Shown piece after piece: positions 21,175 through 32,546 of a stretch of 64,000 nucleotides of DNA. The stretch comes from Armillaria gallica (lineage: Eukaryota; Basidiomycota; Agaricomycetes; Agaricales; Physalacriaceae). Each line of letters starts with the position of its first letter. Within the stretch, counting starts at the first letter, position 1. The translations under genes were made by a program, and so were the position numbers. The stretch spans positions 5,518,001 through 5,582,000 of the forward strand of contig JBANDB010000002.1 in NCBI GenBank assembly GCA_037576215.1, read 5' to 3'. Below the pieces are notes generated by a model. That model saw nothing but the letters and a program-made list of their open reading frames with translations, had not been told where the DNA came from and ran no database searches.

Positions 21175-24100
21175 CTGACAAAACAGCGCATATTAGAGGA
21201 CGAAAAAAAGAACAAGAAGGGGGTTACAACTCACCCTATGGATCGCTACCAGATATCCACATGTGCCTGAAATTCCGTCGTCCGTAGTAGAAATGTCCCA
21301 ATCAGCGCATTCAAAAGCGAGAGGCTGCAAAAGTCGTTAGCCAGCATATTTCTGGCGCAAAGACACTCACCCAAAGACGCTTCTTCATCCTTCAGTTTCA
21401 GCTTCCGGCCTCCAGTGACCAATTGACACGCTCAAGCCTCAGTCTTCATCCATTTCGATGGACTCGAAGAGTCTAACAGCACAGATCCGTGCTCGACGCC
21501 ACTCGATCTCCACTGCCGTTCAGGGCTAGCAACATCGTCCTTAAGGCCCCTTCATTGTTGGATCGTCCTAAGCGGGGCTTCGATACGGAGCACATTTAGG
21601 TCACCCTTCTCGGAGACACGTCAGTGATGGCATTGGTTGTTGGAACTTGGGACAGTTCGGAATTCCGTTCGAGTGCACCGTCTAGTCATGTGGTGGGACG
21701 TGTAAAGACTTGGCCTCGACAATGACTCTGAACCAATGACTTCCCTGACTTCCAAGTTCGCGGTCAGCATTGTAAAGAGTAAGTGCTTCGTATGATTGTT
21801 GGATGTTGGGATTGAACTTTCGGGTACGACCCTGTTGGGAATAGACGTCGGCAGGGAAATGAACATGACGGATATGGCTCGAACGAACGTAGATTCGTGG
21901 ACAGATACGTATGTGGTGGTGGTGCGAAGCCAAGATGCGGTAATGATCGATACAAAAATCAAAATAATGTAAAACAAAAGACGGCGTAGCCGTCGGTAAT
22001 GGTTTATGACGCGTTCGAATTATCACGCGCATACTGTCCTCCCTTGCCCCCGACGACTATAAAAGGGCGTTGCCCTCGATTTCTTCCCCCACCATCTCTT
22101 TCCCATGTAGCGCATCCCCCACGAAGTCGTCGTCTTCCAAAACGACGGTCACAGGCTGGGCGCGGCCTCCTGGTCTGCATCACACCCTTTAATGACTCAT
22201 GTACTCATCCCCCCTTCATTCGACTTCATACTCGCGGTATCGCTAAAACGATTCATGCCCGCTCACTTCATGAATGAATTCTAACCACAATTCCGTCCCT
22301 CTCGTCCTCAGATTGCCACCGCTAACATCGCCTAGAACAAGAGAATTCCCAGCGCTTGATGCGAATAGCCCGCCGTCGTGTCATCCAACATTTTCCGAAG
22401 AGTGCGCAGCGTAAGAGCCAGTTCATTGTCAGGACTCAGATCTCAGAAATTGGATTTCTCGGTGAACTGCCACCAGGATTCGTCTTGCAGGATGCAACCT
22501 CGGTAGTACGTGTTTATCATCCTACTTCGGTCTCCTTCGTTGTATGCGACCTCAAGCATCGCATTTGCATCCTGTGCCAATGAAGCTTACAAGTCTTCGT
22601 CGGCGACGTATACATTAATCGTATACGATTATGTGTATGCTAGGCTACCGCAGTCTATCAAGCTGGTGGAGAAACCTTGTATTGCAGTTGGAAGTTTGGC
22701 CAGTTCTTTGGCGGCGATACTACTAATGGCGGTCGGAGCGACGAGCTAGCCCTCGTTCATTCGTTCATATCTTCTGTGTATGGGGCAAAACCACTTTGAT
22801 ACGTCCACACGTCGCGCGGAGACTCGCGACCATCGTTTTGTTTGTTCGTTAGATACGTACGTGTCTGTGATTTCAGTGGATATTTTGACTCACTTGTTTT
22901 ACAGGAATGCAAAACACGTCTAATATTCAACGTTCAACATTCATCCATAGCCAAGGGATATATATTTGAAGTGGACGTGTGCGGGGAAATATTGAAGTAG
23001 CAACTCCAGGGCGGGGCTCACCTTCCGCAATCTGAGGCCTCTTCTGGAGAGGTCAATGGGGCGGCAGTGACCTTCGTCCGAATTTAACGACAAATGTGCA
23101 TCTTAACCAAAATCGGGAAGTCAAGACTTCGAATAAAGATGCAGCCTAGGTCGCTTCACTGATCTGTTCGAAAGCCACGGACAACTCGGACGACGGGAAG
23201 GTCTTCTGTCCCGTGGGTTGAACCCTTTTCCCAAATGTCGGCATCCACACAGACGTCACCGAATCACGCCCAAGAAAGGAGTGCCACTTCCTTTTGACAC
23301 GCCTACAAGTGACTTGCAGTTAGTCGAGACTTGTTTCACCTAATTTGATACTTTGTATATCATTGCTGCAAAATCGCAGAGCTTTAGGTTGGGACCAATC
23401 TGCCATATCAGGGATCTTGTCGGCAAGCAAAAATATCCTCGGTTTACCGCCTACTGATAACTTCTCAGGTAGTCAGACGGGTTCAAGTCTAGCACAACTT
23501 CCCTTCCTCAGAATTGACAGAACGACTGGGTCATAAAGTTGGGCTGCACCCTCTCAGCCTATACCACGTCGCCAAGTGTGACATTCCCTTGCGGCGTTCT
23601 GACGTTGTTTCGTTAGGAGATTTGAATGCTCTTCTGGCATGTCTGTATTGACCCTCTGCCTTAACAGCGCCTTGGATGCACTTCATATTTGTTCAACTTG
23701 AATTCTTCCCGCTCGTGTAGAGCCCATTCAAGATTTGAATCTGTGCTAACGACTCGTATCTTGACCTTCCCGATATCATTTGGTCACTTTTTCGAGTCTG
23801 CTTTGTCTCCATACACTTCCTCGATTCCTATATTCAATCTATCCTTGCATCATGAAGCAGGTAATGACACTGCAAGACTGTATCGGGCCGTATGCAACAT
23901 GACGTCCTCACCGCTAGGCATCCAACTTTGTTATTCCATATCAAGCTTCTACGCTTGTAAAGGAACACCATATGCTCCGTCCGACACGCAGCTTCAAAAA
24001 CTGAAATTAAATCACAATGACAAAAGTGTCCGAGCCTCGAGGACGAATCATTGTCTACCTTTTTCTCTGGAACGACTCCGGTGGTTACCAGCTTTCCTCG

Positions 24101-24517
24101 GAGCTTTTCATTTTACAGATTATTACCTGATCAGATGTTGCGCTTTATTGTCTGACGAATATAATATTAGATGACTGTAGTAACCTGTATGATGTGTATG
24201 AATCGAATATGCTTCGTCCATGATCGCTGTCACCCCCAAGCGAAGAAGAGAGTAAAGATGCGTCGTCGTAAGTAACAATAAGGAAGAATACAGTATCTGT
24301 AAGAACAACAAGTCCCACAGCAAAAGCCAAGAGAAAACGTGGGTCGATTTGGCAGTGGTGATGCACGGATCAAGGGCAGGTAAGACCACATGTCCCCTTC
24401 GACCACGAGTATGCGAGCACTGTGACACCATATCTCGGTGAACACAGGTAAGCTAGGCGGTTAAGCGGAGGCAAATCTCTGACGGATGCAGGTGCAAACA
24501 AGGCTGGGGACCCATTC

Positions 24518-27321
24518 ATGTCAGCAAGACAAAACAAGAAACAGCGCAAAGGGCGGAGCAACCCCAACAACCGCGAACGGACAGTCACTACTCTCACGGA
24601 GGACCCCAACTCATCCTATCTCGTCCCTACTCCCAGCGAAGAATCGCCTGCTGTCCTCATGGGATCCAATCAAGCGTACACAATGGCCCAAAATTTCCCT
24701 TTCAGCTTTCAAAACTTTGTACCACAACAGCCTTTTTATCAGCAACAGCAGCAATCCCAGCCTGGCTCGAACGATCTCGAGGTCCTCGAAAATCTCAAGC
24801 AAAGGATAAAGGCTGGTCAGCACGATTTTTACCGTGCGATTCCTAATCCTGCGGCGCTAGCCAGCATCTACAAGGGTCCAAGTTCTTCGTCGCTTCATCC
24901 AGAACGGGCGCCAGACTACCACGACAGCTCAACGCCATCCAAGATGGGCCCGCTCTCACCGCCGGACGCTTCTCAAAGACCGTGGAAGGAAAACTGGGAG
25001 GGTTCGAGGATGCAGATAGACACACCCAACGTGCGTCATCCTTTTCTTTTCTTTTTTCTTTTTTACTTATTTTTTTCTGGGACACAGAACAACGGTGGTG
25101 GACGATATGCTGACGATACCCCCAAGTCAACACCTGATCTGAACGAACACAAGCCCCAGACACCCTCGGCAGATCCTGGACCACCTCAACGCTCTGCAAC
25201 AGTCAATGGTTCCGCTTCTCGCAATAGCTCTTCTGGGAATCTCAAATCTGACCCCCAGCGAGCAGAGTCCAGAGGACCGCCACCTGACGAGCGGTCTAGG
25301 GCGAGTTGGTCCCACAGAGATGATGTGCCATCTGGTGATGACAGGCGCCTATCCGATGCTCGTACTAATCGTGCTGGCAACGATCGCGCGCTCCCCCCGG
25401 CGAAAGAGACATCGCGGCACTACGAGGGAAGAGACTCAGACCGGGAGCGCGACCGAGATAGAGATCGCTTCCGGTACAGAGACGACAGAAGAATGACAGA
25501 TGCACGAAGACCGCCTCCAGATCAACGGCACTACGAGCCAGACTATAGCAGAAGCGGTCTCCCTCCTCGTCGTTATGATTCCAGAGACGATATAGCTGAT
25601 GACCGTCGTCCCCTACCTGCTGACGAGCGCGGACCCCGTCCTTCTTTGTCTGACGACCGACTCTCTCGCCCTCCTATGGATGTACGTCCGGTTACTGATT
25701 CTCGGCCTCTCATTTCGGATTCTCGACCTCTCATTTCTGATTCTCGAGCGCCGCTATCCTCTTCTCGTCCGGCTGTTGAAGACCGTGCTATCAGGCCTCT
25801 TGACCGAGATTCACCACTACCTTCCGGCACCCCAAGGCCTGCTCAACCAGCTGCGCGGATTCCAGCTGACGACAGGACAGCTCGTCCTGCTACGCTTGAA
25901 GAGCGCATCAGCCGTCCTTCTTTACAAGACCGTATCACTCAACCGAGGGCTGAGCCTCCCCATCCGGGACCTAGTCTTGGAGAACGTCTTTCTCAATCGA
26001 CGACAGAACCTGTCAATGGTCGAACTTCTCAACCCGACGATAGGCTGACACGCTCGACTTCAAACGTTCCCGAACGTAGTCATGACCGTGCTGACACCGC
26101 TCGTCCGCCTCCATCGACGCTTGCTGCAGATGATCATCCCCCTCGACAAGATGATCGTACGCCTCGTCCAGGAGGTGAACGATATTCTAGGCCGGCATCT
26201 CCGCCAAGGGCAAGCACGTACAATCGTGCACCTTCGGTAGCTCGTGATGATACACGAACCAAAATTGCTTCACCAGCTCCTCGTTCTGAGTCCTACCGTC
26301 CTCCTCCCAAGCTTACGCGTCCAGTCCCGAACAACTATCGTCCAGGTGAGATCCAAGACGAGAGGGACAGGGAGAGGGACAGAGAAAGGGACAGAGACAG
26401 AGACAGAGTGGAAGGATACTCTGGCCCTGGAAGATTCTCCCCACCTTCGGCTGCTGACCTCGCTAGAGATCGAGACCGCTTGAGGCGACAGTTTGCGCCA
26501 GATCCGCCTCCTAGGGAGGCCTACGACGAAAGGGACCGGAGGTATGTGCCACCTCCGCCCTCAGCACAAAGACCAGACTGGCCCTCTTCTTACTCTCAGG
26601 CGCCCTATGAAGGTCGGGGCCGCGATTGGGATGACGACTATTGGAAGTACAATAACAGAGGCGCTGATCGAGACCGATACGATACTCCTCGGGCCACTAC
26701 AGCGAATGCATGGGAAACACGGGAAGAGCGTGAACGAAGAACAACGGCTTATCCTCCTGTTCCTCCTCCTAGGGTACCTTCCCCGGCGCGATCGTCATAC
26801 GATCCAGCTAGACCTCTGAGCACACGGTTAGACTATCCACCGGCTACTGCTCCAGCGGCTACAGGGGATGACAGAGAGCGGACGTATCCTCCTCCTCCAG
26901 CTAGGGATGCACGGTTCACTGGGACCGCGACGACCCCCAGTCCGGGGTATACTGGTACTAGACGTCCGCGTAGTCCGAGTCCGCTGAGGAACCGGTTGGC
27001 GGGGGCACCTCCCGCGGATGACTTGAGGCCTCCTGTGAAGCGCACGAGGAGGACTATGATTACTACAGTGGGCGTGCGTCGTACGAGAGACCAGTGTCGC
27101 CAGCTCAGCCGCCTCCGACGAGCGCAGGGAGTAGCTATTACGACTCGTCGCGCGCGCCGCCGACTTCTGCGAGTACGGTGGGGAGCGGTGCTCCTCCTGA
27201 GTATTCGAGAGATTACCCTGCGACGTATGATAGACCGGTTAGGCAGAGCTATCCTCCGAGAAATGCGGGGTATGGCAGGGATCTGAGAGAGGAGAGGCGA
27301 TATATGCCTCCTTCTCGGTAA
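24518..27321 (+). CDS. large Arg/Asp/Pro-rich, mostly disordered protein with a -1 frameshift near the 3' end
   Basis: Exon 1 is 24518-25030. An intron of 57 nt (25031-25087, GTGCGT...ACAG) happens to lack stops, so the frame reads through it. The N terminus has a basic MSARQNKKQRKGR and a segment with some order (LENLKQRIKAGQHDFYRAIP). The rest is low-complexity: RERDRERDRDRDR stretches, repeated SDSRPLISDSRPLI, and Pro/Tyr/Arg-rich blocks. Such proteins are often nuclear RNA- or chromatin-associated, but I cannot name this one. Near 27041-27050 the conserved composition moves to another frame (EEDYDYYSGRASYERPVSP, ending YMPPSR at 27321). The original frame turns into atypical Arg/Leu-rich sequence and stops at 27286. 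I take 27321 as the true end. Confidence 0.65.
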
Positions 27322-27977
27322 AATAAGCTCTTGAGGAGGTATGTTTTCTTTTCGTGAGTTTTTTTTTGCGGTGTTCTGAATATTTCTCTTCAGCAGTACT
27401 AATCTATCAGCAATCTATCATGATCATACCGTTATTATGGATATCGTTTCATTTTTGTGCTTATGCCCTTTGGGGGATCCTTACTATGCTCTATGCAAAA
27501 AATATGCTTGGCCTGGGCGGATAGAATGTTTTTATTACCCACACGTGTATTTTGTAGTGACTACAAATGCCTACGCTTCTTTAGAATGGCGTTGATTTCC
27601 CATTCGTTTTGATGGGTGTTTCGCTCAAGGAGGGTTGAGAATGGGAACGCCCTAACCTTGATGTACGGTAGGAGAAAAAATGGTGTCCTTGCGCATACGG
27701 ACACCGAAGATGAGTTTTTTTTGAAGGTCAAGGAGAGCGTAGTAATGTCTGTCGTAGATAGATGTTACATCATTTAAATCGAAGTACCAAACAGACATGG
27801 CGGTTATCAAGCGGTTACTGTAGTCTAAAGGCGAGTCTAATGACTCTCGGGTGCTCTGGATACATAGAAAGAACTGGTATGTTGAATACATTAATGAGAA
27901 CGTAAATGGAAGTCAAACAGTTTCTGACTCAATCTCCATCGATACAACAATGGCCTGCTGAAAGTTTGGTATATCAA
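27322..27977. other. intergenic, convergent 3' flanks
   Basis: It lies between the ends of the RD-rich gene and the DUF6534-like gene. The 80-codon minus frame at 27652-27891 has no support. Confidence 0.4.
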
Positions 27978-29890
27978 TTATACAGAACAAAAACCTGAAT
28001 TACGGAAATATACCTTGTCCTTCGCAGGGTGGCCACGCATACTTCCATTAGAATTGATTGTCGGTAGGCGGAAGGAATTCTTAGGGTGTCGAAAATCGCG
28101 TCGCGCATTGAGCCTATCATCTTGAATGAACGTCAATGAAGGTCGCGAACTTAGCACTTACATAGCCAATAAAGAGTTGATGAACACTATGAACGAAGAT
28201 TAAGTTTAACACGACACCTCCGATGTATAATGACTGACGTTTGGGGAGTAAGCAATCGATACCGAGGAAGATGAGCGTATCTGGCCAGAGGAGAAACTAT
28301 GGCATGGGCTATCAGCACAGATTTTTCTCGAATTGAGCAACGGGCTTGCTCAGAAATCGTTCCGCATACCGTAACAAGAATGGCTATCGAGTAGAAGCTA
28401 CGTGTGATAGCATTAAATGATTGCAAAGAAAATACGAAGCAATTTTGCTCACCTCGTGATAAACCCTGACATCAGAATCATCCGCATCAACGTCATAAGT
28501 GTCGCAATAGTGCTGCATGAGCATTGAACGAACGTTCACGAGCCGTAAACGAGTGAATAACTAACTTGGGAAAGACGGAGGTGGTTTTGCCCCTGTCCAG
28601 ACAGTAGCACATGACGATAGATACTACGAACTCAGCTACCACGCTTGATACAAACATGGAGATGAGAGCGCTCTACATTGGATTAGTATAGTGGGTATGA
28701 AATGCCATTGATATTAAATGCGTACCTTGATAGTCAAGGTTTCGGAGAAACTGGAGATCAAATAACTGTTGAAAATACCATTGGTAACGAGTAGCGCAAG
28801 AAGGGCTGAGTTCCTGGTACGTACACCTCCTTAATAAGGTCTGCGGGATGAATCCTCAATATTATGTTACGCCAAATTGTAGTGGAAACTTACATATCCC
28901 ACAAGCTAGCAAAGTTTCATAGCTGTCAGTAAATGGCTTACAAGAGTCGAGGAAGGCTTCTCCGCACCGGCGTTGCTAGCAGTGATGATAACCTTCGATA
29001 ACAAAGAAGGAGGTCATATGAAGAGATCTAGTAAGGCGTGTTCCACATACAATCAACCACGGTATTCCTTGATGAAAGTTTTGACCAGCTACCCGTACGG
29101 GTCAGGGCGGAGCTGGGCATCAAGGAACGAACTCGTACTTTTCCATAAGCGTAGAGAATACATCCTGCACAGCACACATATGAAGTCGGTCGCGAAGGAG
29201 TAAAGTATGGATCCTCACGCTTGAACGAGTATCCGGACCAGAACCTGAGTGAGGATTCAGGATGACCCTTGCAATAAAGAGATCCGAAGGGTTGGGTACA
29301 TACACAAATCAAGATATGCAGCTATTGTTGGATGTGATATTAAAATGCCATGTCCGCACCGAGTAGACACAACACAAACCTTGAAGCTCCTAAGCAAAAT
29401 GTAAAATCAGTGAAGATGGAAACTATCAGATCACCAACAAGAACATACCACACGATGTCAGCTTGAGTAAGAACTTGGATATTTCCAAAGTTCTTGATAG
29501 CATAAAAATATGAAGCGTGTGTGGTAACTGCAACGTCGAATGCATCCAGGACCCTACGCATTTTTCAGATAATTCAATTATAAACTTCGACTCGTCAAGG
29601 CAATTTGAACCTACCAGATAGTCCCTACCTGCTCGCCATCGGCAGCAGCATCAGTATCGCGTCTTCGAGATAATCGTCGAGCCCACGCACTGAGGCTTTA
29701 TAGAACCACTCGTCATTCGGGTAATTTTTGTAGTACAATGCAGATTGCAGACATGTTATCCCAAACAGACTGTCGGGTCCGAGATATAATCCATGAGTTT
29801 GGAGGCAAGAAGAAGATTCGAAGCTTACATGTTTGCCAATGTAGCACCAATAGAAAATACACCGAGCGTATTGTCGAGTGAGATTCCCAT
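27978..29890 (-). CDS. DUF6534-like multi-pass membrane protein, many short exons
   Basis: This family of agaricomycete membrane proteins has no known function. Exon 1 (29829-29890) encodes MGISLDNTLGVFSIG. Exon 2 (29691-29769) continues in phase with LFGITCLQSALYYKNYPNDE, a hallmark start. A 14-nt exon (29615-29628) and exon 4 (29449-29553, VLDAFDVAVTTHASYFYAI) follow in phase. Further down are LMRMILMSGFITSFYSIAIL (about 28380-28530) and a C-terminal LNARRDFR (stop 27978-27980), matching the LNAR signature near the end of this family. The middle (about 28700-29380) is hard to splice and one junction near 28300 does not keep frame. It could be a divergent gene or one beginning to decay. Confidence 0.6.
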
Positions 29891-31451
29891 AGTACGGGGT
29901 TATGGAACGCGCAGATTTTGTGGGTGAATTCTGCTATTTAAGCAAAAAGAGGCACTCTTTCTGGTATCGAATTCAATTTGATCATCATGATACGGGAGGC
30001 TGTGAACGATTTTGTCGGAATCAGCCCGGCGCTTTGATTGCAGACGATGCGCTGATATGTTTTGACGAGTAAAGGGAACAGCAAAAGAATGGAGCGCCCT
30101 GCCTTCTGCGAAACGGCGTCCCAGGTGGTCCGAATAAAGCGTTCTCTCAGGGAAGAGCCTAGCATCTGCGCAGTAACTTCTGCAGCTTAGTTCTTCGCAG
30201 TTCCTAAGCATTGAGTGCATTGTAATCGACCGCGAGGTTGTTTTGGCTTCCTGTGACCATGATGCCATGTTCAGAGATGCATCAGCCGCAGCCGCGTTTT
30301 CCAATTACCGATATGATGATGATCTGACCTTCGCACTTAGGGGCCCTCCAGCCCATCGCCTCGCCAACAGGTTAATCAACGCTTGATGAACAACCCCGAG
30401 AACACCGAAAGCAGAGAAGACAATTAAGTTCCGAGTAGGCGTAGAATTATTCGGACAACGATCTGATTCGAAGAACAAAGCCGAAGACGGAGGTGATACT
30501 CGAAGAATACGGGACTGACTTTCAGACAGCTTGCTGGTATTGATTTTGCATCGTGAGAGGCCAACCAGTTAGAGGGCTGGCGCTGATGTCGAAACACGCG
30601 CATTGGAGCTGATAGTTCCAGAAAACTTGATAAATTATATCAGGATAGCAGCATATCACATGGGTGTTTCGCTGGAGATCAGAGGCAAGCCCAGCGCGGA
30701 GATGTCGCGGGACGCTGACCAAGACTTGCCGACATACAAAGTGAAATTTTCTCATTGGTGTCCGTTTTGAACTTCAGGGTAGAGGTTCAAATCAGTGATG
30801 TGCGGCTATGCTACAATCTCCAAATCGAGGTACAGCCCAAAAATTCTTCGCAGAACGATTCATCAATTGTGTTCTATGCCAGTGATGTCAATGAGGCTGG
30901 ACTGACTGTGATTCAAATTTTCGGTATACCGATGATCTTCTGTTTCTATACTGTCTTCTCGCATTTGAAGCAAGCCTTACGCGCATTACACACATGGTAC
31001 GCTGCAGAAACGGCCGTGGCGTACGGTACAAATAGCTATTTAGGAAATTTTCGTACCGTTCTCACAGTGGTGACTACTGGCGGCACGTCGTAGGTGAGAA
31101 CAAACCTGTCATCGCAGCCGAAGCTGATCGCGAGATAGCGGATGTTTTCTGAGAGTGTTCGGTATCGTAGCACTTATTTATGTAGTACGAACTCCGGTTA
31201 GTTTCCTTCTCAGGAGAATAAATATATTCCTCCTTGTGTCACTTGGATGCAGGTCTTGATGCAGGTGTAAGACGAGACACTAATCAGCCCACTGTAAACA
31301 CCAGGCCAAAAAGAAACAGCCTTAGCGGTGCAAATGTTACTGCTCACTGCGTGGTTGTAGGATACGTCGAAGCTAATTGATAGTCTAAGCATACGCACCC
31401 GAAGTCTAATCATAGTATGAAATTCAAGTTAGTATTCGTAACCTCAGCAGA
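29891..31451. other. intergenic, no recognised gene
   Basis: Open frames at 29900-30304 (minus), 30522-30755 (minus) and 30755-31093 (plus) show no domain. The left edge should carry the promoter of the DUF6534-like gene. Confidence 0.4.
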
Positions 31452-31930
31452 GATGGTCGGGGCGCCAATCATTGCTTCGGCTATCACAAGACCTTTGACA
31501 GACAGTCAGTGTGTTGGAAGCACCATAGCTGAAGCAGCTGGATATCACGTCAATAATGGAAGAACCATAGAGAGGGACACTAACGACCGTGTAAGAAGTA
31601 TTACTGGTACTTCAAAGTTCAAGCTTCGAAGCTTCAGTGTTCACTGTTGAAGTATTGAGGGTTCATTATTACACAGCGGCATAGTCTCTCCCAGACAGAC
31701 GGACGATACACGCCCTCAGCAGCGATAGTCAGAGCGTCAGTCACCTCCGAGTCGGCTATCTCTGGGACGCCGACTTTGACAGTCAGTGTATCGGAACGCC
31801 AACAGCTGGAGCAGCTGGATACCACATCAACGATGGAATAATCATAGAGAGGGATACTAACGATGGTGTAAGAAGTATCACTGGTACTTCAAACCTCAAG
31901 CTTCGAGGCTTCCGTGTTGAACGTTGAACG
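31452..31930. repeat. diverged tandem duplication, two copies of about 200 bp
   Basis: Copy A (31452-31651) and copy B (31724-31930) are about 272 bases apart and align throughout, with roughly 15-20% differences by eye. On the plus strand both can be read as related peptides: A contains TIERDTNDRVRSITGTS, B contains IIERDTNDGVRSITGTS, each ending within about 15 codons. Conservation of the peptide suggests they derive from a coding exon. I do not recognise the parent protein. Confidence 0.7.
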
Positions 31931-32453
31931 CCGAGTCGTGACATAGTTCGCTGAAATTGTGCTAACCCTGTACAGGTTCTGGGCTCCCCAGTCGGTGTAC
32001 GTCAGAGCCATCGGCCGTATCCTCCTGGTCCTTTCGCTGCTCCCAAGTGCAGGTTGCAATTCACGAAGCTGTCAATGCCGGAAAGGATGGGGAATTCGGC
32101 CGTTGGTAGCAATGCCGGACAACGGCCATCAGCTTATGATGTCCCTTGGGATGTATGCCGGAGTGCCGATAAGCGGCCATCAAACTATCAGAATAGGCAA
32201 GCATGGCTTGGATCTTCGGCAATTTTACAGCGATGCCTGTTGGCTGGAGTGCTTTATAATAAATAAGATGAACAAAAATTACTAGCATGATAGGTTGAGC
32301 GACTTTAATGTTCCGCAAGCTGTCGCCAGTACGTTCCAGATCATGCCGGCCTACGGCCATCAAAAATGGCCAATTAGGTAAACCAGGTGAAGTTCAAAAT
32401 ATTGTTTTTCAGAATTTGAGTCATACATAAATATATATTTTCATATTTGGTGC
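31931..32453. other. upstream region of lysyl-tRNA synthetase, with short dispersed repeats
   Basis: Motifs of the form ATGCCGG(N)xCGGCCATCA recur at about 32112, 32155 and 32344. A related one lies near 32075. No gene is recognised. The right end is the KRS promoter and leader. Confidence 0.4.
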
Positions 32454-32546
32454 ATGCACCGGCTTTTTCGCGTTCTTCCTCTGACATCTAGGATCCCTCG
32501 ATACGCGCCTCACACACATATATACAATCCCATATACCGAAAAATG
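32454..32546 (+). promoter_or_regulatory. two alternative in-frame start codons of lysyl-tRNA synthetase
   Basis: The ATG at 32454 adds 30 residues ([17 protein letters not shown]...) rich in Arg, His and Tyr with no acidic residue, a typical mitochondrial presequence. The ATG at 32544 gives [12 protein letters not shown], typical of a cytosolic form. One gene could thus supply both compartments by alternative transcription or translation starts. This is inferred from composition only. Confidence 0.55.

Larger units (their letters stand above)
19967..24517. other. long gene-poor stretch with gene remnants
   Basis: Apart from the two fragments listed separately (20285-20425 and 21062-21174) I find no supported gene in 4.5 kb. 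Overlapping frames at 21621-22032 (minus), 23689-24174 (plus) and 24123-24431 (minus) have no domain. A plus frame at 22510-22749 has a faintly membrane-protein-like end (SLASSLAAILLMAVGATS), not enough for a call. The stretch separates the IRG array from the RD-rich gene. Confidence 0.45.

Noticed and set aside
26950..27050. An extra intron at the 3' end of the RD-rich gene to explain the frame change.
   Set aside because: It would remove the coding-like SPSPLRNRLAG segment. A single missing base near 27045 is simpler.
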